A stretch of DNA of 42,618 nucleotides from JAFDED01 sp964611635 (GTDB taxonomy: Bacteria; Desulfobacterota; JAFDED01), in NCBI GenBank assembly GCA_964611635.1, contig CAZTAS010000018.1:1-42618 (forward strand). The letters are read 5' to 3'. The notes beneath the pieces are model-generated. The model saw only the letters and a list, made by a program, of their open reading frames with translations, had not been told where the DNA came from and made no database searches. The translations under genes and the position numbers were made by a program. Position 1 is the first letter of the stretch. Each line of letters begins with the position of its first letter. Positions 32,261-40,926 of this stretch are shown piece by piece.

Positions 32261-32800
32261 TTGAAAGCATTGATCCTGTACTGGTCTGCCACAGGAAACA
32301 CCGAGAAAGTGGCTTTTGCCATCCGCAAAGGACTCCAGACAGAGGGAGCGGAGGTCACAACCCTACGTGTCGAGAAAGCCCAGGGGGTCGATCTGTACGG
32401 GTACGATCTGGTGTGCCTGGGTGCTCCGGTCTACCAGTGGCATCCCGCGGAGCCTGTGGCTAAGTTCATCAAAGATAAAATTGGTCACCACCGAAGCCGG
32501 GGAGACATTCGTATCGGCGCGCCCAAAAGGCCGGGCAAAAAGGCAGTCGTGTTTGTCACCTATTCGGGGCCGCACACTGGCATTGACGAGGCCATCCCAG
32601 CCTGCAAGTACATGGGCCAGTTTTTGGCGCACATCGGCATCGATGTGATAAGGGAGTGGTACATAGTTGGAGAGTTCCACGGCAAAGAGGACCGAAGCAC
32701 TCTGGGGCCCCTGGGCGACATCAGGGGCCGCCCCGACGCCCAGGATCTCCAGAAGGTGGAACAGGACGCCCGTGAGGTTCTAAGATCTCTGAAGACATAA
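32261..32800 (+). CDS. Flavodoxin-family protein
   Basis: About 179 residues from a TTG start. The FMN phosphate loop is 'WSATGNTEKVA', followed by 'YDLVCLGAPVYQWHP' and 'FVTYSGPHTG', the other flavin-contact loops. I choose TTG 32261 because AAGAAAGGA lies six bases upstream and the protein then begins right at the first beta strand; ATG 32234 lacks a ribosome site and would add nine residues. It should carry one or two electrons in the cytoplasm. The place after a transporter-amidohydrolase set suggests it serves an oxidoreductase of the same pathway, but none is adjacent. Confidence 0.8.
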   Translation: MKALILYWSATGNTEKVAFAIRKGLQTEGAEVTTLRVEKAQGVDLYGYDLVCLGAPVYQWHPAEPVAKFIKDKIGHHRSRGDIRIGAPKRPGKKAVVFVTYSGPHTGIDEAIPACKYMGQFLAHIGIDVIREWYIVGEFHGKEDRSTLGPLGDIRGRPDAQDLQKVEQDAREVLRSLKT

Positions 32801-33040
32801 TAAATCCCGGCATCGATATGACAAATCACGCCTCTGCGCCGCCGCCCTCCACTGATTGAAACCGCCTTCTCCTCCTGCCGCTGCAAAGCCCGGACAATGC
32901 TTTCTGTGCCGCACGCCAAACTAAATTACAAGTACTTTCGACTCATTTCACACAACAACCTATCACCACGGCTCCCATACCCAAATAGGGGTGACGGCGC
33001 AGGTTTTCGGGGGAATCTTGATTGAGATGGAGGGAATTTC

Positions 33041-33571
33041 ATGGATAAACCAAAGGGCAGCTTACACTTTACATTAATGTCTTTTTTCTTTAAATTCCGT
33101 GACTTATTCATGCCTCCCAAAAAGATATTACAGGAAGCAGGCATCAAGCCGGGATTTCGTGTCCTTGATTATGGATGCGGCCCTGGAAGCTATACCGTTG
33201 CCGCCGCCGAATTAGCTGGAAAATCTGGAAGAGTTTATGCTCTGGATATTAATCCTCTTGCCATTCATCAGGTTCAACATATCGCCTCAAAGAATGGGCT
33301 TACAAATATAGAGACAATTTGTTCCGATTGTGTAACCGGCCTGCAAAATGACCATATAGATCTTGCCTTGTTGTACGATACCTATCATGATTTACATAAT
33401 CCGGAAAGCGTAATGGAAGAATTGCATCGGGTACTAAAGCCGAATTCGGTTTTATCTTTCAGGGATCACCACATGAAAGAGGCTGAAATACTGGCAAAGT
33501 TGACAGAGAGAGGCCTGTTTCGGCTATCAAAAAAAGGCAAAAGAACATACATTTTTAAGAAAGAAGCATAA
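33041..33571 (+). CDS. Class I SAM-dependent methyltransferase, small
   Basis: 176 residues. Motif I is 'VLDYGCGPGSYTVAAAELAG' near 45, with 'VYALDINPLAI' as the acidic strand-2 motif and 'EELHRVLKPNSVLSF' as the post-III segment; this is the Methyltransf_11/25 pattern. The substrate cannot be told. The base composition is clearly more AT-rich than in the transporter genes on either side, as in the FRG gene next door, so this stretch may have been acquired. GGAGGGAA about six bases before the ATG is the ribosome site. It stands alone. Confidence 0.8.
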   Translation: MDKPKGSLHFTLMSFFFKFRDLFMPPKKILQEAGIKPGFRVLDYGCGPGSYTVAAAELAGKSGRVYALDINPLAIHQVQHIASKNGLTNIETICSDCVTGLQNDHIDLALLYDTYHDLHNPESVMEELHRVLKPNSVLSFRDHHMKEAEILAKLTERGLFRLSKKGKRTYIFKKEA

Positions 33572-33740
33572 GGGGGCGACTTAGCGGGCAGCCCTGAAGA
33601 CTCCGCGTCATGGTAACTAAGCGATAGAAGGATTTACTCAGCACCATAGGGCGCCACTGCGATCCAGAGAAGGAAATCTGCAATGCCTCTTGCTGCCGTG
33701 AAGCACAAACATACATTGTATGGGCCGCCCATTGTCTTTC

Positions 33741-34598
33741 TTATTCTGGAAAGATCCAACTTTCAGTTATACCTTTATCCAACAAATATTTATTGCAATC
33801 ATCTTGAGTGCCATGAGGAAGAACTAATTTAATAAAGATGTGTTCGTCATCAATCCAAGATTCTTGATGTTTCCACATATCTGCCAAGTCATACCTTAAA
33901 TCTATTTGTGCCAGATAAACTACTTCTTGATTTTTTGCTCGTTCCTGATGAATCTGTTTTTCAGGATAAAAAATTAACGGCACACCTAAAGGCTCACCTG
34001 AATTTCCTTTTTTGTCCATTAAGTCTAGAATTTCTCCGACTTTCATTTTTTGAAGTGTTTTTCCGGTTGCTACGGTATCACATATCCATAAAGCACCATC
34101 ACGTTTCCGATTGCGGTTGGCAAAGAAAAGACCAACATCTTTTGACTTCGACCAGTCCATAATGAAAGTGCCTTTTAGATATGGGTAATCTTCTTCGGGA
34201 TATTACTGATATTGCTTCATAAGTTCGAACCAAGCGTCCACTCCCTTTTCATTTTCAAGAATCTGCAATTCCTCGACTGGCCGTACTAATACTCCAAACT
34301 TAAAAAGAAATAGATTTAGGAGAGTCATGTGGAATTCTCTAGATTGCCTTATATAATCGTTTATTTTTATGTGTGGCGGAAGATCGAAAAGAATTTTTTT
34401 ACAAGTTCGAGCGAAGGTTGAGTCTAACAACCACTTGCTTTCTTCCTGACCCCGGAAAATGGGGAGGGGATTGTCTCCAGAGCAAGTTGAAATAACATTT
34501 TCCAACTCTATTAAGAAATTGTCAAAGCTGGCTGGAATCCATTCGTGAGTGTCCGCCCCTACCTTAGTGTCCGGTAATAATGGAGCTATTATCTTCAT
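33741..34598 (-). pseudogene. FRG-domain protein interrupted by one in-frame stop
   Basis: Two adjacent same-frame ORFs read as one protein of about 285 residues. The first (from ATG 34598, with AAGGA seven bases upstream) has the domain's signature 'PIFRGQEESKWLL'; it stops at TAA 34205-34203. The frame continues without shift into 'YPEEDYPYLKG', 'DWSKSKDVGLFFANRN' and the rest of the domain down to 33741. Only this one codon breaks the gene. FRG domains are named for their Phe-Arg-Gly motif and have no settled function; they occur in mobile and defence-like settings. Either a pseudogene or a read-through case. A TTG at 34646 could add 16 residues. Confidence 0.75.
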
Positions 34599-35798
34599 TT
34601 TTAGATCCTTATTAAAATTATAAATTCTTTTGGAGCCAGATGTCAACGAGACTAAATAGTTGTTGTTATCTATTGTTACTATATATACATTTGCTTAACA
34701 ATATACTCAGCACACCGGGGCAGATGGGTTAGCACACCATGCCCGAGCCTGTGAGGGCTTGGTGTGGGCCGAAGGCACAGGAGCACATTATACGAGTTCA
34801 AAATTTACACACGCGCTAAGTTGTTCATGCTAAGCACACCCCGCCCTATGGCTCATAAGCCTTCAACTCAGCCATTGCCACTCTATGTGCCAGCCAGCAG
34901 CCTCCAGGCTGACTCCTGGCAGCGGCGGATTATGTCGCACCATCCATACAGCGCCTTGTCCACGGTGGCGCGGCTCCACGCGCCCTACATATATTCGCGC
35001 TGCGTGGATCTTCAGCTCGCTTTTCCTCTCTTGTCTCAACGGACATGGTTTCCGCTACGTGCAATCCGACAAGCCGGTTTTATTGGGCGATAGGGCAACT
35101 GAGATATGGGCCGCAATACCCCGGATCGATGCTTTCGATCCGCTCTTTCAACTCCCGCACATCTGCGATTTTTCCACTATTGCGGCAGAAGGGTAAATCC
35201 CTCCCAATGCTTTCTCTATGGCAAATTTCCTCACCCTGGAGAGTACGGGGGGAAAGTGAGGAGCTCTTTATTTCTCTTTCTGTAAAGAATGATCGACGTA
35301 TACTGAATCAGCCTTTTTCACCGTGCCGCCGCTGCAAAATTATACTCCTGGAATTTTATGGGCAAAGTTGCTCAGAGAGCCTGATCCCGAGTGTTTCATC
35401 AGGAAACTCCCGCCGCCCCCACCGGTTATGGGCTGCGGGGATATGGGAAATCCGCCTCGCTTTTCAACTTCTCGAAAGCCTTCTTCACCATCGATAATCG
35501 AAGGCCACCACGACTGAGACTCTGGCCGTGACCAAGCCTATTATCATGGAGAGGCAAACAAAAAGTAAAAACCCCGATTCACCTCAATTTCCCTCAATTC
35601 TCCTTCAAATAAAAAAATCTTTGTTCCCTTTCTCCTGCATGGTAGAAAGTCATGGCGAGGGGTGAATAAATTGCGCATAGGTGGCGAATAAAATAGACTT
35701 GACGCTCTTTCCAATCTTGGTTAAGCTCAAGCATGATTCATCACGGTGGGCACGGGTATTTCCGGTGCCTCAGCAGAACATATTCGGAAGGGAGCACA
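34599..35798. other. 1.2-kb region without recognisable gene
   Basis: I find no ORF here with a ribosome site or recognisable product; overlapping open frames at 34764-35517 look random. Two hairpins stand out: CACACCA/TGGTGTG (34733-34739, 34760-34766) and GCCAG/CTGGC enclosing CAGCC/GGCTG (34893-34920). A weak promoter TTGACG-17-TAAGCT (35699-35727) may serve the thioredoxin reductase gene. The stretch may be a decayed insertion next to the broken FRG gene. Confidence 0.4.
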
Positions 35799-36737
35799 AT
35801 GGAAATCATAAAGGCAGAGCTTGCAGTGATCGGGGCCGGCCCGGCGGGCCTCAGCGCGGGCATTTACGCTTGCCGAGCCGGGCTTGACACCCTGCTCATC
35901 GAGAAAGGCATCCCCGGGGGGCAGATCAACCTCACCGACGAGATTGAGAATTATCCCGGCCTCAGCGAGACTGTCAGCGGCTTCGAGCTCGCCGAGCGGA
36001 TGCGAGGTCAGGCCGAGCGCTTCGGGGCAAAGTTCGCCACCGACGAAATCACAAAGCTCACGGCCCGGGAGGGTGGGTTCACAATCCAGGGGCAGCAGGT
36101 GTATCGCGCGCCGGCTGTGATTCTGGCAACCGGAACGCGTTACAACCAACTGCGAATTCCCGGAGAGCCCGAACTGACAGGCAGGGGTGTGAGCTACTGC
36201 GCCACCTGCGATGGACCCTTCTTTCGCGGCCGGCCCGTGGCTGTTGTGGGCGGCGGGAATGCCGCCATTCAGGAGGCGCTCTTCCTGGCCAAGTTATGCG
36301 AGCGCGTGCTGGTGGTGCACAGGCGGGATAAGCTCCGTGCCGCAAAGATCCTCCAGGAGCGGGCCATGGGGAACCCAAAGATCGAGTTTGTCTGGAAGCA
36401 CATCCCTGTGGCCGTCCTGGGCGAGGAGGAAGTTAAGGGGCTGGAAGTAAAGTCAGTGGAAACTGAGGAGCGCCGAGTTCTGGAAGTTGCAGGGGTTTTC
36501 ATATTTATCGGAATTCAGCCGAATCTCTTCGAGATCGAGGCTCCTGTCCGAGTTACTAAATGGGGTTTCATCATCGCCAATGAGCGTATGGCAACGGATG
36601 AACCGGGCCTTTGGGCCGCTGGGGACATCCGGGAGAAATCGCTGCGCCAGGTGGTCACAGCGGTCAATGACGGCGCCATAGCTGCCATCGAGGCCGAGCA
36701 TTATCTGGAAAACATGAAGGCGGCGGGCACAATTTGA
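35799..36737 (+). CDS. trxB: Thioredoxin reductase (TrxB family)
   Basis: 312 residues, the usual length. The FAD motif is 'VIGAGPAGLSAGIYA' at 10-24, 'GGQINLTDEIENYPG' follows, and the redox-active pair C134-x2-C137 is in 'SYCATCDG'. 'VVGGGNAAIQEA' is the NAD(P)H loop and 'HRRDKLRA' carries basic residues that favour NADPH. The last segment 'GLWAAGDI' contacts FAD. It transfers electrons from NADPH to thioredoxin or a similar disulfide protein. ATG 35799 has GGAAGGGAG five bases upstream; the frame is open to 35733 without a ribosome site. No thioredoxin gene is adjacent. Confidence 0.88.
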   Translation: MEIIKAELAVIGAGPAGLSAGIYACRAGLDTLLIEKGIPGGQINLTDEIENYPGLSETVSGFELAERMRGQAERFGAKFATDEITKLTAREGGFTIQGQQVYRAPAVILATGTRYNQLRIPGEPELTGRGVSYCATCDGPFFRGRPVAVVGGGNAAIQEALFLAKLCERVLVVHRRDKLRAAKILQERAMGNPKIEFVWKHIPVAVLGEEEVKGLEVKSVETEERRVLEVAGVFIFIGIQPNLFEIEAPVRVTKWGFIIANERMATDEPGLWAAGDIREKSLRQVVTAVNDGAIAAIEAEHYLENMKAAGTI

Positions 36738-37302
36738 TAATGACCCGGCGCATATATCTGAATTATTGACCGTATAAAGGAGACCACGCCAAAAGGAGAA
36801 TTTACACGGCACAACACGGTGCTTCTGCGGTCCGGTGAAGTAAACAGATATCACCTCCCGCTGCTGCTCATCACAGACAATTAACTACTCTGGGCTACTT
36901 GCGCGCTCAAAGCTGCCAGGAGGCTCTTCGGCATCCCTCATTTTCGTTGTTACACCCTTGCCGATGGGAGTAAAACAATCTTAACGCGATATGCAAAGTT
37001 TCATCTCCCCGATAGGGGATTTGTTTTCTTTAGTGGCTTGCGCATCATTTTTGCTAAGATGTTTCCAACCTATCCCTTATATCAATCTGCATTCGATTCA
37101 GTAACTCAAGGTGAAACACCGATTGTTTCTGGGGGTTCCGAATCATTATCATTCACCCCTCACCTGGCCCATCCCCTCAAGGGGAGAGGAATTCCTAATT
37201 GCTTTTGCGGATGCAAGGCTATCATCGAAACTTTCTGGAAATATTTACTTGACAAGCAATCTTTTATGATATAACAATTTCGCCGCAGTAGGAGGGGGAT
37301 AA
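36738..37302. other. Intergenic region before the SDR gene
   Basis: 565 bases. It holds one copy of a CCCCTCACC-type dispersed repeat (listed separately) and a candidate promoter TTGACA (37249-37254), 15 bases, TATAAC (37270-37275) just before the SDR gene. An open frame at 37038-37274 crosses both the repeat and the promoter and is not a gene in my view. Confidence 0.45.
37154..37225. repeat. Dispersed CCCCTCACC repeat, copy 1
   Basis: It starts CCCCTCACCTGGCC, runs through a small TCCCCTCAAGGGGAGA hairpin and ends with ATTGCTTTTG-GGATGCAAGG. It is alignable with the copy at 39086-39155. Similar 'CCCTCACC...CTCTCCC' units are scattered in many proteobacterial intergenic regions. Confidence 0.6.
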
Positions 37303-38085
37303 ATGGTATCGGATCCCGCAGCGCTTTTTGACCTCAGCGGTCGCGTCGGTGTGGTGACCGGCGCGGGCAGGGGACTGGGGCAAGTCATGGCCCTTGCTAT
37401 GGCTAGGGCAGGTGCGGATATTGCCGTTTTAGATATCGATAAGGAAACCGCAAATCAAACCGCTGAGATGGTGAAGGCGGTGGGACGACGCTCTCTGGAT
37501 TTTGGCACGGATGTGACATCCATGGAGCAGATAGAAGCCATGGCCCGGAAAGTGATCGAGGTTTGGGGCAAGATCGATATCCTGGTCAACAATGCAGGCA
37601 TCAATATTCGCCATCCAATCCTGGAGCTGGAAGAACCCGAATGGGACGACGTGATCCGCGTTAACCTCAAGGGAGTTTTTATCGGAACCAAAGTTGTGGG
37701 CCGGGAGATGGTCAAGCGAAGATACGGCAAGATCATCAACATTGCCTCCCAGTCCGGCCTCTATGCCCACAGGGGCGAGGGTATGAGTCCCTATCACGCC
37801 TCCAAGGCTGGGGTGATCATGTTCACCAAAGCAGCTGCAGGCGAATGGGCCTCTTTTGGGGTCTGTGTCAACTGCATCAGTCCTGGCTTTATTGTGACGG
37901 ATTTCAATCGACATATCTGGGAGAAGGACACGGAGTTGGCCCAAAGGCGAATTCAAGTGGTCCCACTGGGGCGAACTGCCCAGCCGCATGAGCTTGAAGG
38001 CGCTATCTTGTTCCTTGCTTCGGCTGCCTCGGATTACGTCACCGGCCACAATCTCTTGGTAGATGGGGGATATTCCATTTGGTAA
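37303..38085 (+). CDS. Short-chain dehydrogenase/reductase (SDR)
   Basis: 260 residues, classical SDR. The cofactor loop is 'TGAGRGLG' at 19-26, an acidic Asp after strand 2 ('VLDID') favours NAD(H), 'NNAG' lies at 96-99, and the catalytic set is Ser149/151, Tyr164 and Lys168 ('YHASK'). The C-terminus 'GHNLLVDGGYS' is typical of gluconate-5-dehydrogenase and 3-oxoacyl-ACP reductase-like members. AGGAGGGGG before the ATG is a strong ribosome site. The gene is followed at 26 bases by a VOC protein and then a DctPQM transporter, so oxidation of an imported hydroxy acid is plausible. The substrate is not defined. Confidence 0.87.
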   Translation: MVSDPAALFDLSGRVGVVTGAGRGLGQVMALAMARAGADIAVLDIDKETANQTAEMVKAVGRRSLDFGTDVTSMEQIEAMARKVIEVWGKIDILVNNAGINIRHPILELEEPEWDDVIRVNLKGVFIGTKVVGREMVKRRYGKIINIASQSGLYAHRGEGMSPYHASKAGVIMFTKAAAGEWASFGVCVNCISPGFIVTDFNRHIWEKDTELAQRRIQVVPLGRTAQPHELEGAILFLASAASDYVTGHNLLVDGGYSIW

Positions 38086-38111
38086 GAACGCTCCGCTTTT
38101 AGGAGGCCTCA

Positions 38112-39020
38112 ATGATCCGGGAGATTTTTCACGTAGGGGTAACCGTTTCCGGAATTGATCACATTCTTTGGATTTACCGGGATCGTTTCGGCATGACGGT
38201 GCTCAGCGATTCACCCCGTGAGGGAGAGTGGATCGAACGCATGACGGGTCTTTTGGGGTTTCGCGCCAGAAACGTCTATCTTACACCCGATGGACAGAAC
38301 CGTTTAGAATTTATCCAGATTCATCATCCTCCCATTCAACCATTGGGACCACGGGGAGATCCTTTTACTGGTGTTACCCATGTGGGGCTTGAAGTAAAAA
38401 GAATCAACGAGCTGCGGGACCTTCTGGCCGGAATCGGCACGTGGTCTGAGGCGTCGGTCCGACGTTCCGGGGAGATCCCGGCCCCATCGTGGAAGGATCA
38501 TGATGGGCTTTGCTGGGAGCTTTTCGAGGCAACAGACGATTCCGGTGAGAAAGAAACAAAGAGGCCCGTTGAAATCGAACACGTAGGGCTTCTGGTATCG
38601 GATCTGGGGCGTTCAAAGCGCTTTTACACTGAATTATTAGATTTGGAGCTTACTGATGAAGGAGAGGTTTATATCCAGGGATTAAACGGGACGGAAAGAA
38701 GTACTGAAATTAATTGCATCTTCTCCCGATTAAGATCCCCCATTGGGCAAATCCTGGAGCTGCGGCAATGTAAAAAAATTTCTGTTCAGCCGAAGAATCG
38801 CATGAGCATTGATTGGATCGGCTTTACCCACGTGGCGTTTATTGTAGAAAACGCCAGGCAAATATATCATGAACTTAAGGCGGCTGATGTGGAATTTGTT
38901 TCCGAGCCTCAGGAGATCCCCGCCGGCCCCAATCGGGGAGGAGTTGCCTACTATTTCTTCGACCCGGATGGGATCACACTAGAGCTCGTGGAGCTCCCCC
39001 GGCAAAAACCGCATAAATGA
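38112..39020 (+). CDS. Two-domain VOC (glyoxalase/dioxygenase) superfamily protein
   Basis: 302 residues with two vicinal-oxygen-chelate modules, about 1-140 and 152-300. Metal-ligand candidates can be seen in both: 'FHVGVTV' and 'THVGLEV' with 'CWELF' in the first, 'EHVGLLV', 'THVAFIV' and 'TLELVELP' in the second. Two-module VOC proteins include extradiol dioxygenases and several isomerases or epimerases; I cannot choose. AGGAGG seven bases before the ATG is a good ribosome site. It is probably co-transcribed with the SDR gene and may act on the same compound. Confidence 0.8.
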   Translation: MIREIFHVGVTVSGIDHILWIYRDRFGMTVLSDSPREGEWIERMTGLLGFRARNVYLTPDGQNRLEFIQIHHPPIQPLGPRGDPFTGVTHVGLEVKRINELRDLLAGIGTWSEASVRRSGEIPAPSWKDHDGLCWELFEATDDSGEKETKRPVEIEHVGLLVSDLGRSKRFYTELLDLELTDEGEVYIQGLNGTERSTEINCIFSRLRSPIGQILELRQCKKISVQPKNRMSIDWIGFTHVAFIVENARQIYHELKAADVEFVSEPQEIPAGPNRGGVAYYFFDPDGITLELVELPRQKPHK

Positions 39021-39085
39021 CCAAGGTCCCCCTTTCATTCACTCGAAGAAGAGTGATGGGGTGAGGGAGCGGTGGATTCCTCTTT

Positions 39086-39155
39086 CCCCCCTCACCTAGC
39101 CTCTTCCCTCAAGGAGAGGGATTACTGATTGCTTCTGGGGAGGCAACAAAGTCAT
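39086..39155. repeat. Dispersed CCCCTCACC repeat, copy 2
   Basis: CCCCTCACCTAGCC, then TTCCCTCAAGGAGAGGGA, then ATTGCTTCTGGGGAGGCAA: the same order of elements as copy 1 at 37154. An inverted partial copy (GGGGTGAGGGAG) lies just upstream at 39057-39070, so the locus can fold. It sits between the VOC gene and dctP. Confidence 0.6.
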
Positions 39156-39313
39156 ACTAGATATATTAAATATTTCAACGGCTGTGTACTAAGGGCAAGA
39201 AAGGAGGTGGAGCGGGGAAAACAGCGTTGTATCCGTTAAGGGTAAATGTATCAGGCAATCGGATGTAAATCAACCAATTTCGAAAATGCTCTCGATTAAT
39301 GAAAGGAGTGATT

Positions 39314-40339
39314 ATGTTGCGAGGTATCGTACGATTAACACTGATGTTTACCTTGTCAATGGTATTGGTCTTCTCGATTGGACAAGTAGCTTCGGGGGCA
39401 GACAAGATCACCCTCAAGTATGGCCATAGCGACCCGCTTACAAGCGTTCACGGTGTAGCCGCTATAAAGCTGAAGGAGCTGCTGAACAAATACACTAACG
39501 GGAAGGCTGAACTGAGCATCTATCCCAACAATGTACTGGGCGGGGAGCAAGAGATGTTTCGCCTCGTTCAGGACGGTTCCCTGGAATTGACCGATGGGGC
39601 CGTAAACAATCTGACCCCGCTGGCACCGTCGGTGGGTTTTTGTACTTTCCCATTCATGTTCGAAACCCGGGAACAATCTTACGCTGTATTGGATGGGCCA
39701 GTAGGAGTGGAGCTCAGGGACAAGGTACTCAAGGAAGCCCGGGTACGTATCCTGGCATGGCTGGAGGGAGGCTACCGGTACGTTACCAACTCCAAAAGGC
39801 CGATTCGGACCATGGATGATCTCAAGGGTGTGAAGCTCCGTATACCCCGGAACCCGATCATGCTGGATGCTTGGGCTGCCTGGGGAGCGCTGACCGTTCC
39901 CATGGCCTGGCCGGAGGTCTTTACTGCCATGCAGCAGAAGGTCATAGATGGCCAGGAGAACCCTTACTGGGTCGCGTATGTCAACAAATTCTATGAGGTC
40001 CAAAAATACATGAGCGAGATCCCTTATATCATCTGGCTGGGCCCCATGGTAATCAATGAAAAGATCTATCAATCCTATCCGCCGGATATTCGCGCCGCCC
40101 TGGACAAGGCCGCCGTGGAGGCCGCCAACCACGCGCGGGAGCACATGTACACATACAACCAGAAGTGCAAAAAGGAGCTAAAAAAACTGGGAATGGAGAT
40201 CGTCGACTGGAAGGATATCCCCAACCATGAGGCGTGGATAAGCAAGTCCAAGGCCATCTGGCCCAAGTACTATCAGAGCGTGGGAGGCCGCGAGATGGTC
40301 GACGAAGTGGAAGCCTTCAAAGCGAAAGCGAAAAAATAA
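39314..40339 (+). CDS. dctP: TRAP transporter solute-binding protein, DctP family
   Basis: About 341 residues. A signal peptide of some 28 residues ends at 'ASGADK'. The mature protein has 'LKYGHSDPLTSVHGVAA', 'PNNVLGGEQEMFRLVQDG' and the ligand-contact region 'GVKLRIPRNPIM' with its conserved Arg, then 'AMQQKVIDGQENP'. It binds an organic acid in the periplasm. I choose ATG 39314 because GAAAGGAG lies five bases upstream; the ATG at 39299 would place that site inside the gene. A strong terminator follows directly after the stop. The family often takes C4-dicarboxylates, keto acids or sugar acids. Confidence 0.9.
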   Translation: MLRGIVRLTLMFTLSMVLVFSIGQVASGADKITLKYGHSDPLTSVHGVAAIKLKELLNKYTNGKAELSIYPNNVLGGEQEMFRLVQDGSLELTDGAVNNLTPLAPSVGFCTFPFMFETREQSYAVLDGPVGVELRDKVLKEARVRILAWLEGGYRYVTNSKRPIRTMDDLKGVKLRIPRNPIMLDAWAAWGALTVPMAWPEVFTAMQQKVIDGQENPYWVAYVNKFYEVQKYMSEIPYIIWLGPMVINEKIYQSYPPDIRAALDKAAVEAANHAREHMYTYNQKCKKELKKLGMEIVDWKDIPNHEAWISKSKAIWPKYYQSVGGREMVDEVEAFKAKAKK

Positions 40340-40353
40340 CTGATGAAGGTGGA

Positions 40354-40400
40354 AATAGGGTTCGAGAGTGTCTTTTCATCTCGAGCCCTATTCTGTTTTT
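40354..40400 (+). terminator. Intercistronic terminator after dctP
   Basis: AATAGGG (40354-40360) pairs with CCCTATT (40386-40392) and TCGAGA (40362-40367) with TCTCGA (40379-40384), with one G-U pair between, followed by CTGTTTTT. It begins 15 bases after the dctP stop and ends 13 bases before the dctQ start. Partial termination here would give more binding protein than permease. Confidence 0.85.
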
Positions 40401-40412
40401 CGGGAGGTTACC

Positions 40413-40916
40413 ATGAGATCTCTTGCGCACTTTTTATATGAACACCTCGAAAAGGCCATCGCGTGCACCTTGCTTGTGCTCATGGTGATCATTCTGGCGA
40501 CCCAGGTTCTTTTTCGCTATGTCTTTTTCATCGGGCTGGATTGGACGGAGGAGACGGCCCGGTTCTGTTTTGTGTGGATGATCTATATGGGTGCAAGCCT
40601 GGCCGCTCTCCAGGCTCGTCACATTCGGATTGAAATTCACCTGAAATGGCTCGGACCAAGGATCTATGCCGTTTTTATGATGCTGTCAGATCTTTTATGG
40701 GTCTCCTATAACCTGATCCTGGTATGGGTGGGGTTCAAGCTGACCTATCGAATGATCTTCCAATTACCATATATTTCGCCGACTCTCGGTTGGAACCTGG
40801 GATACGTCTACCTTGTGATTCCTGTGGGTTTTCTCTTGATGACTCTTCGGGTCATCCAGGCCCGATACCGTGTTCTTCGAGGTAGACTGGCTTCCCCGAT
40901 AGGCGGAGAGGTTTGA
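40413..40916 (+). CDS. dctQ: TRAP transporter small permease, DctQ family
   Basis: About 167 residues with four membrane helices (about 13-36, 46-67, 85-107, 126-147). 'LLVLMVIILATQVLFRY' and 'DWTEETARFCFVWMIYMGAS' (parts 'DWTEETARF') are typical DctQ sequence. I choose ATG 40413 after GGGAGG; the open frame upstream lies within the terminator. The protein is the small membrane subunit that couples DctP to DctM. The large permease gene starts 11 bases downstream. Confidence 0.88.
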   Translation: MRSLAHFLYEHLEKAIACTLLVLMVIILATQVLFRYVFFIGLDWTEETARFCFVWMIYMGASLAALQARHIRIEIHLKWLGPRIYAVFMMLSDLLWVSYNLILVWVGFKLTYRMIFQLPYISPTLGWNLGYVYLVIPVGFLLMTLRVIQARYRVLRGRLASPIGGEV

Positions 40917-40926
40917 GGAAATCCTC

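Noticed and set aside
34893..34920. Nested hairpin considered as an integron attC site
   Set aside because: No core-site bases of the required type at the ends and no integron integrase or cassette nearby.
34764..35517. Several overlapping ORFs in the gene-free kilobase
   Set aside because: They have no ribosome sites, mutually overlap in different frames and give low-information products.
37038..37274. 78-codon ORF before the SDR gene
   Set aside because: It runs through a dispersed repeat and the SDR promoter; the translated repeat is not a protein domain.
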